Shown: positions 53,015-63,844 of the stretch, one piece after another
Layout of the letters: every line of letters starts with the position of its first letter
Numbering within the stretch: position 1 is the first letter of the stretch
Origin: Poa pratensis
Lineage: Eukaryota > Streptophyta > Magnoliopsida > Poales > Poaceae
Direction: 5' to 3'
DNA length: 64,000 bases
Assembly: GCA_947311845.1 (NCBI GenBank)
Contig: CAMZMU010000027.1
Coordinates: 72,272,184 to 72,336,183 of the forward strand
The notes under the pieces: model-generated
Told to the model about the DNA's origin: nothing
Database searches by the model: none
The model's input: only the letters and a program-made list of their open reading frames with translations
Position numbers and translations under genes: made by a program

Positions 53015-54737
53015 TATCCATGTGGAAGAAGAAATCTATATTCTGGGAGCTGCCCTACTGGATCAAGCTAGAGGTTCACTCTGCAATCGACGTGATGCAC
53101 GTGACAAAAAACATTTGTTTGAACCTGCTAAACTTCTTGGGCATGTATGGGAAGTTAAAAGATACACCGGAAGCAAGGCAGGCCCATCAACGTGTGAACC
53201 AACGAGACGACGCTCATCCGGAGAATCATCAAGGTCCTGCGAGCTACCCTCTTACGAAAGAAGAGAAGAAAATATTTTTTGAATTTCTTCGCAGCATGAA
53301 GGTTCCATCTGCTTCTCGTCTCATGACTGCCACGTGATTATGACACAATTACTTCCGGTTGCATTGAGGGGGCTTCTACCGGAAAATGTTCGAGTACCCA
53401 TTGTGAAGCTATGTGCAATTCTGAATGCAATTTCTCAGAAGGTCATCAATCCACTAACTCTAAAAGGTTTAAAGAAGGATGTGGTCCAATGTCTTGTCAG
53501 CTTTGAGTTGGTGTTCCCACCAACCTTCTTTAATATTATGACGCACCTCTTAGTTCACCTAGTCGAAGAGATTATGGTTCTCGGTCCTGTATTTCTTCAC
53601 AACATGTTCCCCTTTGAGAGATTCATGGGAGTCTTAAAGAAATATGTTCATAACCGTGCTAGGCCAGAAGGAAGCATCTCCAAAGGCTATGGAACAGAGG
53701 AGGTCATTGAGTTTTGTGTTGACTTTATTCCTGATCTAAAGGCGATTGGTGTTCCTCAATCGCGCCATGAGGGGAGACTGCGTGGAAAAGGCACTCGAGG
53801 AAGGAAAGTGACACTATGTCAAGACGTGAATTCTTTCACTCGAGCACACTACACAGTTCTACTTAATTCCTGCTTGGCAGATCCGTATATCCAGGAACAC
53901 AAGAATTATTTACACTCCCAATACGCGAAAGATTGTATTGATGTAGTACACATTAAGACTTTCGGCGGTTGGTTACGAAGACGTCTGATTAATGACACCA
54001 ATGTTGGAGAACAGCTATACTTATTGGCCAAGTCACCATCTTCCACTCTATTGACTTTTAAAGGGTGCGAGATAAATGGAAATACATTTTACACGGCCGA
54101 CCAAGATAAAAAGAGCACGAACCAAAACAGTGGTGTCCACTTTGATGCAAAAGACTGCAATGGGGAAAAGGTAACGTACTATGGTATTATAGAGGAGATA
54201 TGGGAACTTGACTATGGATCTTCTTTTAAGGTTTCTTTGTTCAAGTGCAATTGGTTCAACCTTGTCAGCGGGTAGAGGTAGACCCACAGTACGGAATGAC
54301 TACAGTGGATCTCAATAATCTTGGGTACGAGAACGAACCATTCGTTCAAGCTAGTGATGTGGCTCAGGTTTTCTATGTGAAGGACATGTCTACCCTACCA
54401 AAAAAAAGGAAAGATAAACAAGCGAATACATCATACGATGAGTCAAAGCGTCACATAGTTCTTTCAGGTAAAAGAAACATCGTGGGAGTGGAGGACAAGA
54501 CAGACATGTCAGAAGATTACGATAAGTTCCATAAAATTCCGCCCTTCAAAGTGAACACTGACCCAACCATCAAGTTACTTGAAGAAGATTGTCCATGGTT
54601 ACGGCGCGTTCAGAAGAAAGGGGCACACATGAAGAACAAGTGAACACTACATAGGGATGTTGTTGGTGATGTGTAATAATGTATTAAACCTTTTATGTAA
54701 CTGTGTTCTGAAAGTTGAAACAAAACACAAGGTTTCC

Positions 54738-54805
54738 CCGTCATACAGCCCTACGGTGGCTCGTGAGTGCCTGCGTATCAAATGCACCGTAGGGCTGTAT
54801 GACGG
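54738..54805. repeat. Perfect 21-bp inverted repeat with 26-base loop
   Basis: 54738-54758 is the exact complement of 54785-54805 (core CATACAGCCCTACGGTG). It lies just after the end of the transposase gene and would form a strong hairpin in RNA, possibly at its 3' UTR. Confidence 0.8.
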
Positions 54806-54879
54806 AATTCAAATGCTTTGATTACAAGGAGTAGACACTGAGTGTCAAACATGTCCGGGAGGGGGGCTATATATAGGGT

Positions 54880-55110
54880 CATGTCACTCGCGAAAAACCC
54901 CTGATCCAACGGCTCACAAGCGCTTTAAAGAAACACACGATCCGTGTGCTTCTTCAGTCCTGGTTGGTGTCATCAACCGGGTCTTAAAGAAACATACCCC
55001 TGATCCAACGGCTCACAAGCGTTTTAAAGAAACACACCCGTGATCCAACGGCTCACAAGCGCTTTAAAGAAACACACGATCCGTGTGCTTCTTTAGTCAC
55101 GATCCCCCAT
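54880..55110 (+). repeat. Three copies of an about 40-bp repeat
   Basis: GATCCAACGGCTCACAAGCG followed by cTTTAAAGAAACAcAC occurs at about 54902, 55002 and 55042, with ACGATCCGTGTGCTTCTT after the first and third. They lie just upstream of the ORF at 55190. Confidence 0.75.
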
Positions 55111-55189
55111 CGTTGTGCCCTTGAGATCTATATATATGTATAGTATTGTCGCCGACGGGGTAAACTCCAAGGCACATCGTATCCACGAG

Positions 55190-55774
55190 ATGGATCCGCT
55201 ACGCCCGCCTGATCAGCGCCTTCTGGACCAGGTCGAGCGTGCTCAGCAGAGCGCGCTTGGGCGCTACCGTGGGAGCCTATCACACCGTATGCCCACGAAC
55301 CCGGCGTGGAGAGGAACGCCATTCTACCGGCCTCCTGCTCCGGTGCCGGAGGAGGTGCGGAGGGCGTATGAGCACGCGTGGTCCGACGTCCCTGACCCGG
55401 AAGAGGATGCGTACGCCGCAGGGGTGGCTTGGGGATCCGCTGCCGCATACGGCGACTTGCCCGCCGCACCTCCACCAGCCGCCGCCCGTCCCAACGAGGA
55501 GGAGGAGGACGATGACGACTTCGACTGGAGCGACCATGGGGAAGAGGTCGACGGGCCGCATGTGCAGGAGGCCATTGAAGCCTCCTTGCAGTCCGTCCAC
55601 GATGAACGGGTCCAGCGAGCCAGGTCTGCCAGCCAGCTTAAGGCGAAGGAGGATTCCGAGCTGGCTTGGCCACTAAAAGACTCATCCTCCATGGCTAGTG
55701 CCCTCCGCCGCAAACGTGCGCGCGCGAACCAGGCAGCCGCGAACGGGGCTGGCTCTTCCCGTCGTTCCCCCTAA
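55190..55774 (+). CDS. Acidic protein with UIM-like motif carried by the CACTA
   Basis: A 194-residue open frame, MDPLRPPDQRLLDQVERAQQ, chosen as start because upstream codons look non-coding. Order: helical start; a Pro/Arg stretch (WRGTPFYRPPAPVPEEVRRA); an Ala/Pro linker; a strongly acidic run (NEEEEDDDDFDWSDHGEEVD); the segment VQEAIEASLQSVHDERVQRA; and a basic Ser-rich tail (ALRRKRARANQ). QEAIEASLQS after acidic residues fits the ubiquitin-interacting motif pattern (acidic, hydrophobic, Ala, three residues, Ser). This is a weak consensus, so it is a suggestion only. TGTGTAATAATG words follow in the 3' flank. GC content is far above that of the flanks. It is either captured host sequence or an accessory transposon gene; the frame is intact. 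Confidence 0.55.
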   Translation: MDPLRPPDQRLLDQVERAQQSALGRYRGSLSHRMPTNPAWRGTPFYRPPAPVPEEVRRAYEHAWSDVPDPEEDAYAAGVAWGSAAAYGDLPAAPPPAAARPNEEEEDDDDFDWSDHGEEVDGPHVQEAIEASLQSVHDERVQRARSASQLKAKEDSELAWPLKDSSSMASALRRKRARANQAAANGAGSSRRSP

Positions 55775-57261
55775 TATTACGGTGTAGTAATGTAACTGTC
55801 AGTGATGTGTAATAATGTTTTATTTTGTGTAATTGTGTAATAATGAAAGTTAGTGATGTGTAATAATTTTAAAAATCAGTTTGGCACCTTTAAATCAAAA
55901 TATATAAGAAAATTATTGAACTAGAACAGAAAAATTAAAAAGCCCATCTAGTCACGGTTGGTAACACCAACCGGGACTAAAGGTCCGCTGGGCTTCGCGC
56001 CCAAAATTTTGGCGGCCCAGGGAGACTTTTAGTCATGGTTGGTGGCTACAACTGTGACTAAAGGGTCTTTAGTCGCAGTTGTAGCCACCAACCGCGACTA
56101 AAGGTCTGTTTCGCGGCATTTTCTCTGGTTGCGCACGAAAATTATCACAACTCTCCCCAAATCGAACCAAGAACTGCTCTCGGACGCCACCGACGCCCCC
56201 CGACGGTGAAGCCCTACTCCGGCGCCGCGCCTTCGTGCTGCCCCGCCATTGTGCTGCTGCTCCGCCGCCGCCCGAGGTGCCCCTTCTCCTCTCCAAGACG
56301 CGCCACCGCCGCCGTCGAACCCTAGCTCATGCACCTCTCTGTCTTTTTCTGCAGGCCGCCGTGGTGCTGCGCCCCACCCCACCATCGACATCGCGCCTCC
56401 CTCCAGCCGCCGTCGCGCGCATTTCCAGGTCGCTGTGGAGCTGCCCCGACCTTGACCGCAAGCCGCCGTGGTGCCGCGCCCCTAGCCCCGCTTGCTGCCC
56501 TCGCTGTGTCGTCGCCTCCATGTGCTGCTACCCGCCCCCACCGCGGTCGCCTACTCCAGCCGCCGTCCGCCATCGCCTCCTCCTCCTCGAGCCCTACGCC
56601 GCCACCACTCCGGTCGACGCTACGCTGCGCTGCCCTTCCCGAGCCCCATCGCCTCCCCTGCCCGAGCCCCATCACCTCCCCTGCCCGAGGTTTGTTTTTC
56701 TTATTATTTTTTTCATATTTAGGTTAATTAGTATCTAGTGTTAAAACAAAAATTAGCAATGTGTTAGAAAAATTAGTAAATGTTAACAATGTGTTAGCAA
56801 TTTATAGATGCAATTTTATGTTTGTACTTACTGTATGTTTGTACTTTGTAGAACTTTAGTACTTTTTGTTTTGTAATTTTAGTAAATGTTATTAGGAAAT
56901 TGTTAGTGTTGGAACATTTTTGTGTTGGATAGATGTTAGTTTGGTGTATGTTTGTGTTCGATAGATGTTAGTTTTGGAACATTTTTGTGTATGCTAGTGT
57001 TAGCAAATTTGATAAGTTAGCAAAAGTTAGAAATTTTTGCAATTTTTGTGTAGCAATTTTGGGATGCAAATTTTATAGATGCAATTTTATAAATGCAAAT
57101 TTATACATGCAAATTTTAGATTCAAATTAGTACTAATTGTGAATAAGATTGTTACTGTTAGCACAATTGTTAACTTTATAGTTTTTCTTATAGATGCAAA
57201 TTAATACTACTACTAATTGTGAATAAGATGCAAATTTTATTGATTGCAGGGACATTGAGCT
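55775..57261. other. Interior of CACTA: motif cluster, GC-rich leader, intron-like tract
   Basis: 55940-56105 carries four TTTAGTC.CGGTTGGTG-type motifs as palindromes, a second internal subterminal cluster. 56180-56690 is C-rich and open in several frames with no domain; an acceptor-like TTTTCTGCAG at 56345-56354 suggests a spliced leader of the next gene. 56700-57250 is T-rich, with GTTAGTGTTGGAACATTTTT-like words, and ends in TTGCAG, thus probably an intron. Confidence 0.45.
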
Positions 57262-60200
57262 ATGGATCTCAACTATGTGCGAGACGAGGAGAATGAAGAC
57301 ATAGTTATGCAAGAGATATATGAGCATCGCGATAGAGAAGCTGCCGATGGAGAATATGCCGGTGGAGAAGCTGCCGGTGGAACCAATGCCGGTGGAGAGG
57401 ATGATGAGGATTTTGCCTCACATTTTTGATGGACTCTGGTGAGGGACTTGATGACTCCGAAGAAAGAAGAGCCGTCGGGGTATATATATATTAAGTCTAT
57501 ATTTTTTGATCACAAGATGCAATAATTGATTTGTATTGCACTTATTAACGCATTATTTTTCTTTTAGCCCTCCGGATCGAGCAAATCTTCTAGAAAGCAA
57601 GGTCCTCGAGGCCGCACGGAAAGGATGACGAGCGATGATCCAAAGTTACCGATCTATGAAGTTGCTACGAACGGCGATCTGGTGGAACCCAGAGAGAACC
57701 GCACTAAATATATAAATCAAGCTGGAGTTATTGTTAGGGACATGCTCCCAATGACCATACAATAATGGCATAAGCCGGTAGGCGCACCAGACGATGACCC
57801 CTGCTATGTCCAGCAAATTTCAAAACATTTGATATATGACACACTCTTGTCACATTTTAACTTCTCGGCTGATCTCTCTGAAACCAGGAAGTCGAAACTC
57901 AAGGAGTGGACTCTCTCCAAGATGGCCGAGCAATTCCGGACCTTCAAGAAAACATTATGGAAAAAATTATGAAAACCAAGATCCAGATTTCAGTAAAAAT
58001 TCCGAAACACTGGTGAAGATAAAAGATTACTGGCCCGCATTTAAGGCGCATAAGCAATCGTCTACGGCTGTGGCTCGTGCAGTGAAAAATAAGGAAAATG
58101 CTAAGAAGAAGATATACCACCATAGGTTGGGGACAGGTGGCTACAGGTCCGACATTCCTACGTGGTTAGCCTGTGAAAACAGACTGCTTGCTAAAGGGAT
58201 CACTCCACAGACAAATCAATGCCCCGATAGGTCCAAATTCTGGTTGTTCGCGCATGGTGCATCCTTGAACGAGGAAACGGGGCGCATTGCTGTAGGGGAA
58301 AAATTTAAGAAAGTAGTAGAAGAAATCGTCCGGAAGATTGAAGCCGCAATAAAAGCAGTTCGCTAGGGTGTGTGGAAACCAGATAGAGAGGACGACGAGC
58401 TGTCACGGGCCCTAGGGAATCCTGAACACTGGGGGAATATACGAGGCCTGCCCGACGGTATCACCTTGAAGCAAGGGTTTCCGGAGTGTGTTGGCAGTTA
58501 TAGAAGCCGTGCAAGATCAAAGAAGAAGGAAAAAGACCGGATATCGGCATTGGAACAAAAGGTGGAATAGCTCATGGAGTGACTTAGTCATCAGCCAGGG
58601 CCGTCTCAGCAGCAGCTACAAGATCCTCAAGCCGTGGATGCTCGATCTCAGCGTAGGAGCAGCGTGGGTTCCACACAACTAATAGATGTTGATGCTCGCT
58701 ACGCCGTGGATGATATCACGGAGAGGACAGAATGTTAGATACATGCGCCTATGGTTAACATAACCATGAAGGTGGCGGTCAGTTATGTTCTACCAAATGA
58801 TGGCGAAGCAAGGCACCATAATGGTGACATTCCCGCTGGCTATGATGTTGTCGGGGTGGATGAAATTGTGCCGGGATTTGAATCATTGGCTCTTGAGATT
58901 CCTGGAGGTGACGGTGAGATGACATTGAGAGAAGTCAAGGGTGGTTTCACCATGTGGCACAAGAAATACATTATCTTGTCAAGGCCACTGACTCGTCCTT
59001 GCAGCAAGCCACCGACTCCTCCTTGCAGCAAGCCACTGACTCCTCCTTGCAGCAGTCCACCTCATCAGCTCGGTGAAAGGGACCCTCCCGACTGGTTACA
59101 GGAGCATGTCGATCAGGAAGCTGAAAGTCCATCTCGATCTCCGCGGCCTGAGGAATTGCCCGTTAAGCTTCTCCCGAGGAAGCGCAAGGGCGGTTCGCCG
59201 GTGAGGAGGCGAACTAAAAGGGCCAAAACTCCGCCGCCAACCGACAAGTTACCTTGGCAAAATACTATGGAGGAAAACGCCGCTGCCGTGAAGGCCCACA
59301 CTGATGCATTTTTTGCCGCCGCCGCCAAGAAGGCCCAGAGTGCACGAGCCAAAATTTACCGCCGACTTTTCGGTAGAGGCATGTAATCGAGTCATCGATA
59401 ACCTATATGACCCTCCACCAGCCCTGCAAGAGGACTATGAGTGTTCTATTGACAAGTCATATGACGAGGTGCGGGAGGAGCTCTCGCAGCCGCCGAAAAA
59501 AGGTAAACAAGTTCCCCAGTTCGGAGAACAAGCCGCACAATCTGCCCCCCCCCCCCCCCCCGCTCAAGGCATTTGACGAAGCGGAAATATGTCGTCTTGC
59601 CACTGAAGTGCAATGTACTGCAGACCAAATAGCTTCGTCATATGAGTACGTCCCCGCTCCTGAAGCAAGAAAATACGTTCCCGGGGAAAATATGGTGGAA
59701 GGCCGCAGGTTAGCAACAAAATTGCGTGCGTTGCATACCTGGTACAAGAAAGCCGCAAAGGACGGGTCTGTCAGTCTCAAGCTGAGATGTACGGAAGAGC
59801 ACTACGGCGACCGGTACTGTGTGTCCGTTCAGTTTATCGAACTTTTCAAGTTATACAATCTTCGGGCCCTCGACAAATCCATCCTCAGTTCATACTGTCT
59901 GTAAGTGATTTATTTATGTAATTTAAATCTTTACCTCGGCGCGTTCATTATCCTCAATTTAATATTTTGTGCGCTATATTATGCAGAATGAAGATGCTCG
60001 AACTCAAAAGGGAAAACAGGAATGACATTGGGTTCATTGACCCGGATAAACTTAATGAAGTCACCATAGTGGATCCCGTATGGAACAGGGACACACCGTC
60101 TGATCTGCTAAGGGATTTCAAGCAATACCGCGACAAAAGCACTATATTTTGGCCTTTCAACTACAAGTAAGTGTTACTGTCATGTACACATTCTAATTTG

Positions 60201-60942
60201 CTCACCCGATGTTAATTAAGTTTAACTGATGAGTTATGCATCATGACTGTGCGTAGCTTCCCCTATATTCTTCTCGTCATTAAACTTCACAGTGGAGATA
60301 TTCATCCCTTTGACTCATGAAGAAGAAAACCTATAGAGTACAAGATGGTTTTTGACCTGCTCGAAAGGTACACTCATCTCTTACCGCCTATTTCCTTCGT
60401 ACTCCTGATATCAAGTCATTAATATCTCATTTGTTAATTTTCTTTGTTGGGCAGCGTTTGAGAAACGTTTATCAAGGATGACAATTCTCGAGAATGGCCA
60501 AAAAAGCTGATATGGCATTTGAACCAAGTAAGTAGTACTACCTATGTCCACACACCATTGTCATGCATAATTGATTATTATTGATTGAATTCTATTCTTG
60601 TACATAGTCTCGCCTTGAACAGCCGCCAGGAACTAATTTATGTGGATACTTCGTTTGCGAGTACATACACGTCCTAGTCTCCGAGAGATTGGATTGGCAA
60701 AGATCTCGCGATGTACGAAACATTATTCACAACGTTATTATTCATTTGATATATATATACACAAAACTCATGTATTCATTTTGATCTCACAGTTGGCGCA
60801 AAAGCGCAACAAGCTACCATGGAATCACCGCTTCAGAGCAATTGCGGAGGAATTGGCGGGATTTTACCTTGCGGAGGCCATATTGGACAAAGGAGAGTAC
60901 GACGATCCTGAAGGCACATCGAAACCTCCATGTAATAATTAA
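57262..60942 (+). pseudogene. CACTA second gene: Ptta-type DNA-binding and ULP1-like peptidase, decayed
   Basis: ATG 57262 opens MDLNYVRDEENEDIVMQEIY and AAGGTNAGGEDDEDFAS. The next exon (from 57568) has PKLPIYEVATNGDLVEPREN. Then comes a Ptta/En/Spm (Transposase_24-like) region: LKEWTLSKMAEQFRTFKK, WLACENRLLAKGITPQTNQC, WLFAHGASLNEETGRI. A DUF8039-like part follows (58751 on: PMVNITMKVAVSYVLPNDGE, FESLALEIPGGDGEMTL) with a PPTPPCSKP repeat. The C-terminal ULP1/C48-type cysteine peptidase is in several exons (VDPVWNRDTPSDLL; YILLVIKLHSGDIHPFDS; QPPGTNLCGYFVCEYIHVL; WNHRFRAIAEELAGFYLAEA). The nucleophile Cys in NLCGY is kept, but the His of the FHW motif reads FPY. Stops at 57763, 57971, 58364 and 60318 and several frameshifts break it. 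Confidence 0.8.
59545..59561 (+). repeat. 17-base C homopolymer at a frameshift
   Basis: The ULP1-type gene changes frame exactly here, from KKGKQVPQFGEQAAQSA to PPLKAFDEAEICRL. The run length may be mis-called or unstable. Confidence 0.85.
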
Positions 60943-61149
60943 GTACCTGGAACCGGAAAACGTGATCTTCATGTACAACTTAATTTGTATGTGTCATCAA
61001 CTCGATATCACATGTGTATATATTGTATGTGTTACCGGGATCGAAAGCTGGGGTGTGTAATTTATATATACCGGGAACCCGCTTTTGGCGCATCGAGGCG
61101 ATCCCCAAACCCTAAACCATCCGACACCACACTAAAACCCTAAACCCTA

Positions 61150-61384
61150 AAATTAATGGAAAAAAGAAAACACTGACACATCCCGGTTCGTGTTACGAAC
61201 CGGGACTAAAGGTTCCCAGCCTCGCGCGCTGCGCCGTGCCCACGTGGGAGGACCTCTAGCCCCGGTTCGTAGCAAACCGAGACCAAAAGGTGGGGCGCTT
61301 TAGTCCCGCTTGGTTTGTCTCGGCTGCCTAGCCGAGACGAATGCCACTCTGGTACCGGGACTAGTGCCCGGTTTTCCATTAGTG
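61150..61384. repeat. Right subterminal repeats and end of the CACTA
   Basis: CCCGGTTCGTG.TACGAACCGGGACTAAAGG at 61182-61213 and looser copies near 61260, 61296 and 61350 lead to the terminus ATTAGTG at 61378-61384. Confidence 0.75.
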
Positions 61385-62601
61385 TATCATCCATGCTTAG
61401 TTTTGCATACTAGGATTACGTAACTGGATGGGCCAGGCTGGAGAAAAAAAGTAGTTTACTCCTTTTGTTTTATCTGAATCCTAAGCATCTTAATCTGTTT
61501 TGCTGAAATTGCGATCTACTCCGTATGAAGTAGTTAATCGTATTTATGTTGAGCCACCATTGCTTGATGAACATGACTGTTTCTGGTAACTAATTCAGCA
61601 CACTTTTCTGGTGATTTATTCATCATTGTTTTAACAATATTTGAGCTATATAACGGTGTAATATGTTTGACGCTCAATGTTCAAGTCACATTACCTTGTC
61701 AAGATGTATCTCCTTATGAATCTAGCTAGCTAGGGATGTTAAAAAAAATGTGTGCTTTAGCACATATCAATCTAAGATTTCTCTTTAAAGTTGTTTGGGA
61801 TCTTAGCAGCCGAGCAACAAATAAATTTGGATTCATATATTCTTATCTTCCGTCACTGACTGGGTGTTGCCTTTCTCCTCACACCACCTCGTCATGATGA
61901 TCCCATCATGCCGTGGCTACCAAGTAGTCCGCCATAGATCTAACATTTGTTCTACTCGGATCTTTAACTACTGTGCTTAGTGCTTCTCAACCTCTCCTCG
62001 CTATATCGAATCAAGATCATTTATCCTTTCGTGAAATTGTTAGGTTTGTGATATCATACAAGGGAGGAAGGAGCCTTGCCATCAAGAAAACTACAGTTGT
62101 ATTTGATATCATATTCTTATTTTCGTGTTGTCGCACACCTCCAGTTTTGTCATAGTTTAAATTTTAGTCCTTCTCCGAAATCTTCCTCGCTATACAATCT
62201 TCATCTCCCGTGAAGTTTTTATTTGGTTTACCCAACCCGTAAAATAAATTAATATGGATGCGTAGGTTACTATGTACTTCTAATAACATGATTAGACCCT
62301 AAAAAATGAAATCAGCTTCTCTATCTCTGACAGGGAACGAGGACTAACAACTGATAATCGTTCAACCATCCATGTGCTTCAAAGAACTAACCTACCGACG
62401 TGGGTCTCCGCGAATGATTTGGTTGGTTTGAGAAAAAATATCACTATATATTAGGTCAACAACAATCTCGGTTTATGTTTTTTTGCAGTCCTAAGTAAGA
62501 CGAGCAAGCGTGGCGTCAAATCAATTTAGGGAGAAAGTAAAAAATACAATAATGTATAGACAAAAAAATGTTGTTTGTGTCAAAATTAAAGCCTTTTCAG
62601 G

Positions 62602-63844
62602 CCATTAGTGAGACATCTTGGAGAAAATAGAGAAATATGGCATAAAGAGGACAAATAAAATAGACTAGATGATAAAGGGAGAAGGAACCTTACTATTTTG
62701 TTCACTAAAAAATCTAGGGTAATAACATTGATTCTTTCAATCTCATATATGCACTCATAGATCAATAAGAAATAAATACCGAAACATACTATCCGTATAA
62801 AATTTGCGAGTTTTTACAAACATTCTTTTTTCTCGTATATAGTTATTTTAATACTAGGCCATAATGCACGCAACATGTTACCAACATTAATTTTGAAAAT
62901 ACTGACAATTCCTTCCCATCTAGAATAAATTCAGAGATCGGTTTTAGTATGAGTTTGTTAAGCTTCAAACAAGGTCAGCTCGGATAAGATTTATCATTTG
63001 ATTTATTATACAAAATAAACCTTAACTCTTTAACTTATTTCCTTTACAATATACCATACAAAAATAAATATTAAATTCACGCCTTAAAGATAACATCCAC
63101 ATCCGAACAGTGCCTATTATATAAAAAGGAAGCTAAATATAAATTAATATCTTCGTAACAACACATTATAAAAATGGAACTTTTGACAAACTACAAGCGG
63201 TGCCCTCGCAAATACATTAGTGAGACATCCTGGAGAAAATAGAGAATTATGGCTTAAAGAGGCCAAATAAAATAGACTAGATGATAAAGGGACAAGGAAC
63301 CTTACTATTTTGTTCACTAAAAAATCTAGGGTAATAACATTGATTCTTTCAATCTCATATATGCACTCATAGATCAATAAGAAATAAATACCGAAACATA
63401 CTATCCGTATAAAATTTGCGAGTTTTTACAAACATTATTTTTTCTCGTATATAGTTATTTTAATACTAGGCCATACTACACGCAACATGTTACCGACATT
63501 AATTTTGAAAATACTGACAATTCCTTCCCATCTAGAATAAATTCAGAGATCGGTTTTAGTATGAGTTTGTTAAGATTCAAACAAGGTCAGCTCGAATAAG
63601 ATTTATCATTTGATTTATTATACGAAACATACCTTAACTCTTTAACTTATTTCCTTTACAATTTGCCATACAAAAATAAATATTAAATTCACGTCTTAAA
63701 GATAACGTCCATGTCCGAACAGTGTCTATTATATAAAAAGTAAGCTAAATATAAATTAATATCTTCGTAACAACACATTATAAACATGGAACTTTTGACA
63801 AACTATAAGTGGTGCCCTCGTATTTGTGAAGGCCGCTGTGCTAG
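62602..63844 (+). repeat. Tandem duplication of the Helitron C 3' end
   Basis: 62602-63210 and 63214-63844 repeat each other with the same junction as in Helitron B (GCCCTCGCAAAT then CATTAGTGAG), so the duplication came before B and C separated. Confidence 0.85.

Larger units (their letters stand above)
49545..54643 (+). pseudogene. CACTA transposase (TNPD/Transposase_21 type), decayed
   Basis: Catalytic transposase of a CACTA element. Domains in order: transposase-associated zinc region (RQWMYGDRRLPDFIDGMHDF, CCPCSLCKNMKDHS); Transposase_21 (CPLGLEVQKIHACINDCILY, CPVCGALRYK, FGLSTDGFNPFGEQSSSHST, then GHRRFLLPRHH); a block WKKKSIFWELPYW and AIDVMHVTKNICLNLLNFLG; DUF4218 (VIMTQLLPVALRGLLPENVR to FPFERFMGVLKKYVHNRA); and DUF4216 (VTYYGIIEEIWELDYGSSF to VDPQYGMTTVDLNNLGYENE). 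Frame changes occur near 50030, 50690, 50885, 53320 and 54270. A smaller CACTA is inserted at 51163-53014. The order and spacing are right, so this was once a full gene. It cannot now encode one protein. Confidence 0.88.
46432..61384 (+). mobile_element. Large CACTA (En/Spm) transposon with gene cargo
   Basis: Termini CACTAGTGGAAAAAGGGCA and, at the right, GCCCGGTTTTCCATTAGTG are inverted repeats. Subterminal TTTAGTCCCGGTT/AACCGGGACTAAA motifs cluster at both ends. The Helitron reads CCATC before it and ATCATCC after it, giving an ATC duplication with one extra T. It carries a decayed TNPD-type transposase and a decayed Ptta/ULP1-type gene plus other ORFs. Motif clusters at 48290-48410 and 55940-56105 raise the chance that more than one CACTA copy is merged here. 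Confidence 0.85.
45942..63844 (+). mobile_element. Helitron C, split by a 15-kb CACTA element
   Basis: It begins TCTGTCTATTATATACTAAAAG directly after the CTAG of Helitron B and ends CTGTGCTAG at 63844 before a T. Its two parts are 45942-46431 and 61385-63844. A 45-bp stretch with AAAATGAGTTAGTTTTCGAG is duplicated near its 5' end (about 45964-46045). The 3' end duplication of copy B is also here (62602-63210 and 63214-63844). Its final hairpin (63812-63832) is degraded. Confidence 0.82.

Noticed and set aside
56069..56738. Overlapping Pro/Arg-rich ORFs on both strands
   Set aside because: C-rich leader-like sequence, open in most frames, without any domain.
61105..61155. Telomere repeat (CCCTAAA)
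   Set aside because: Only two or three short copies, mixed with other sequence and lying just inside the CACTA end; not a telomere or a clear interstitial array.
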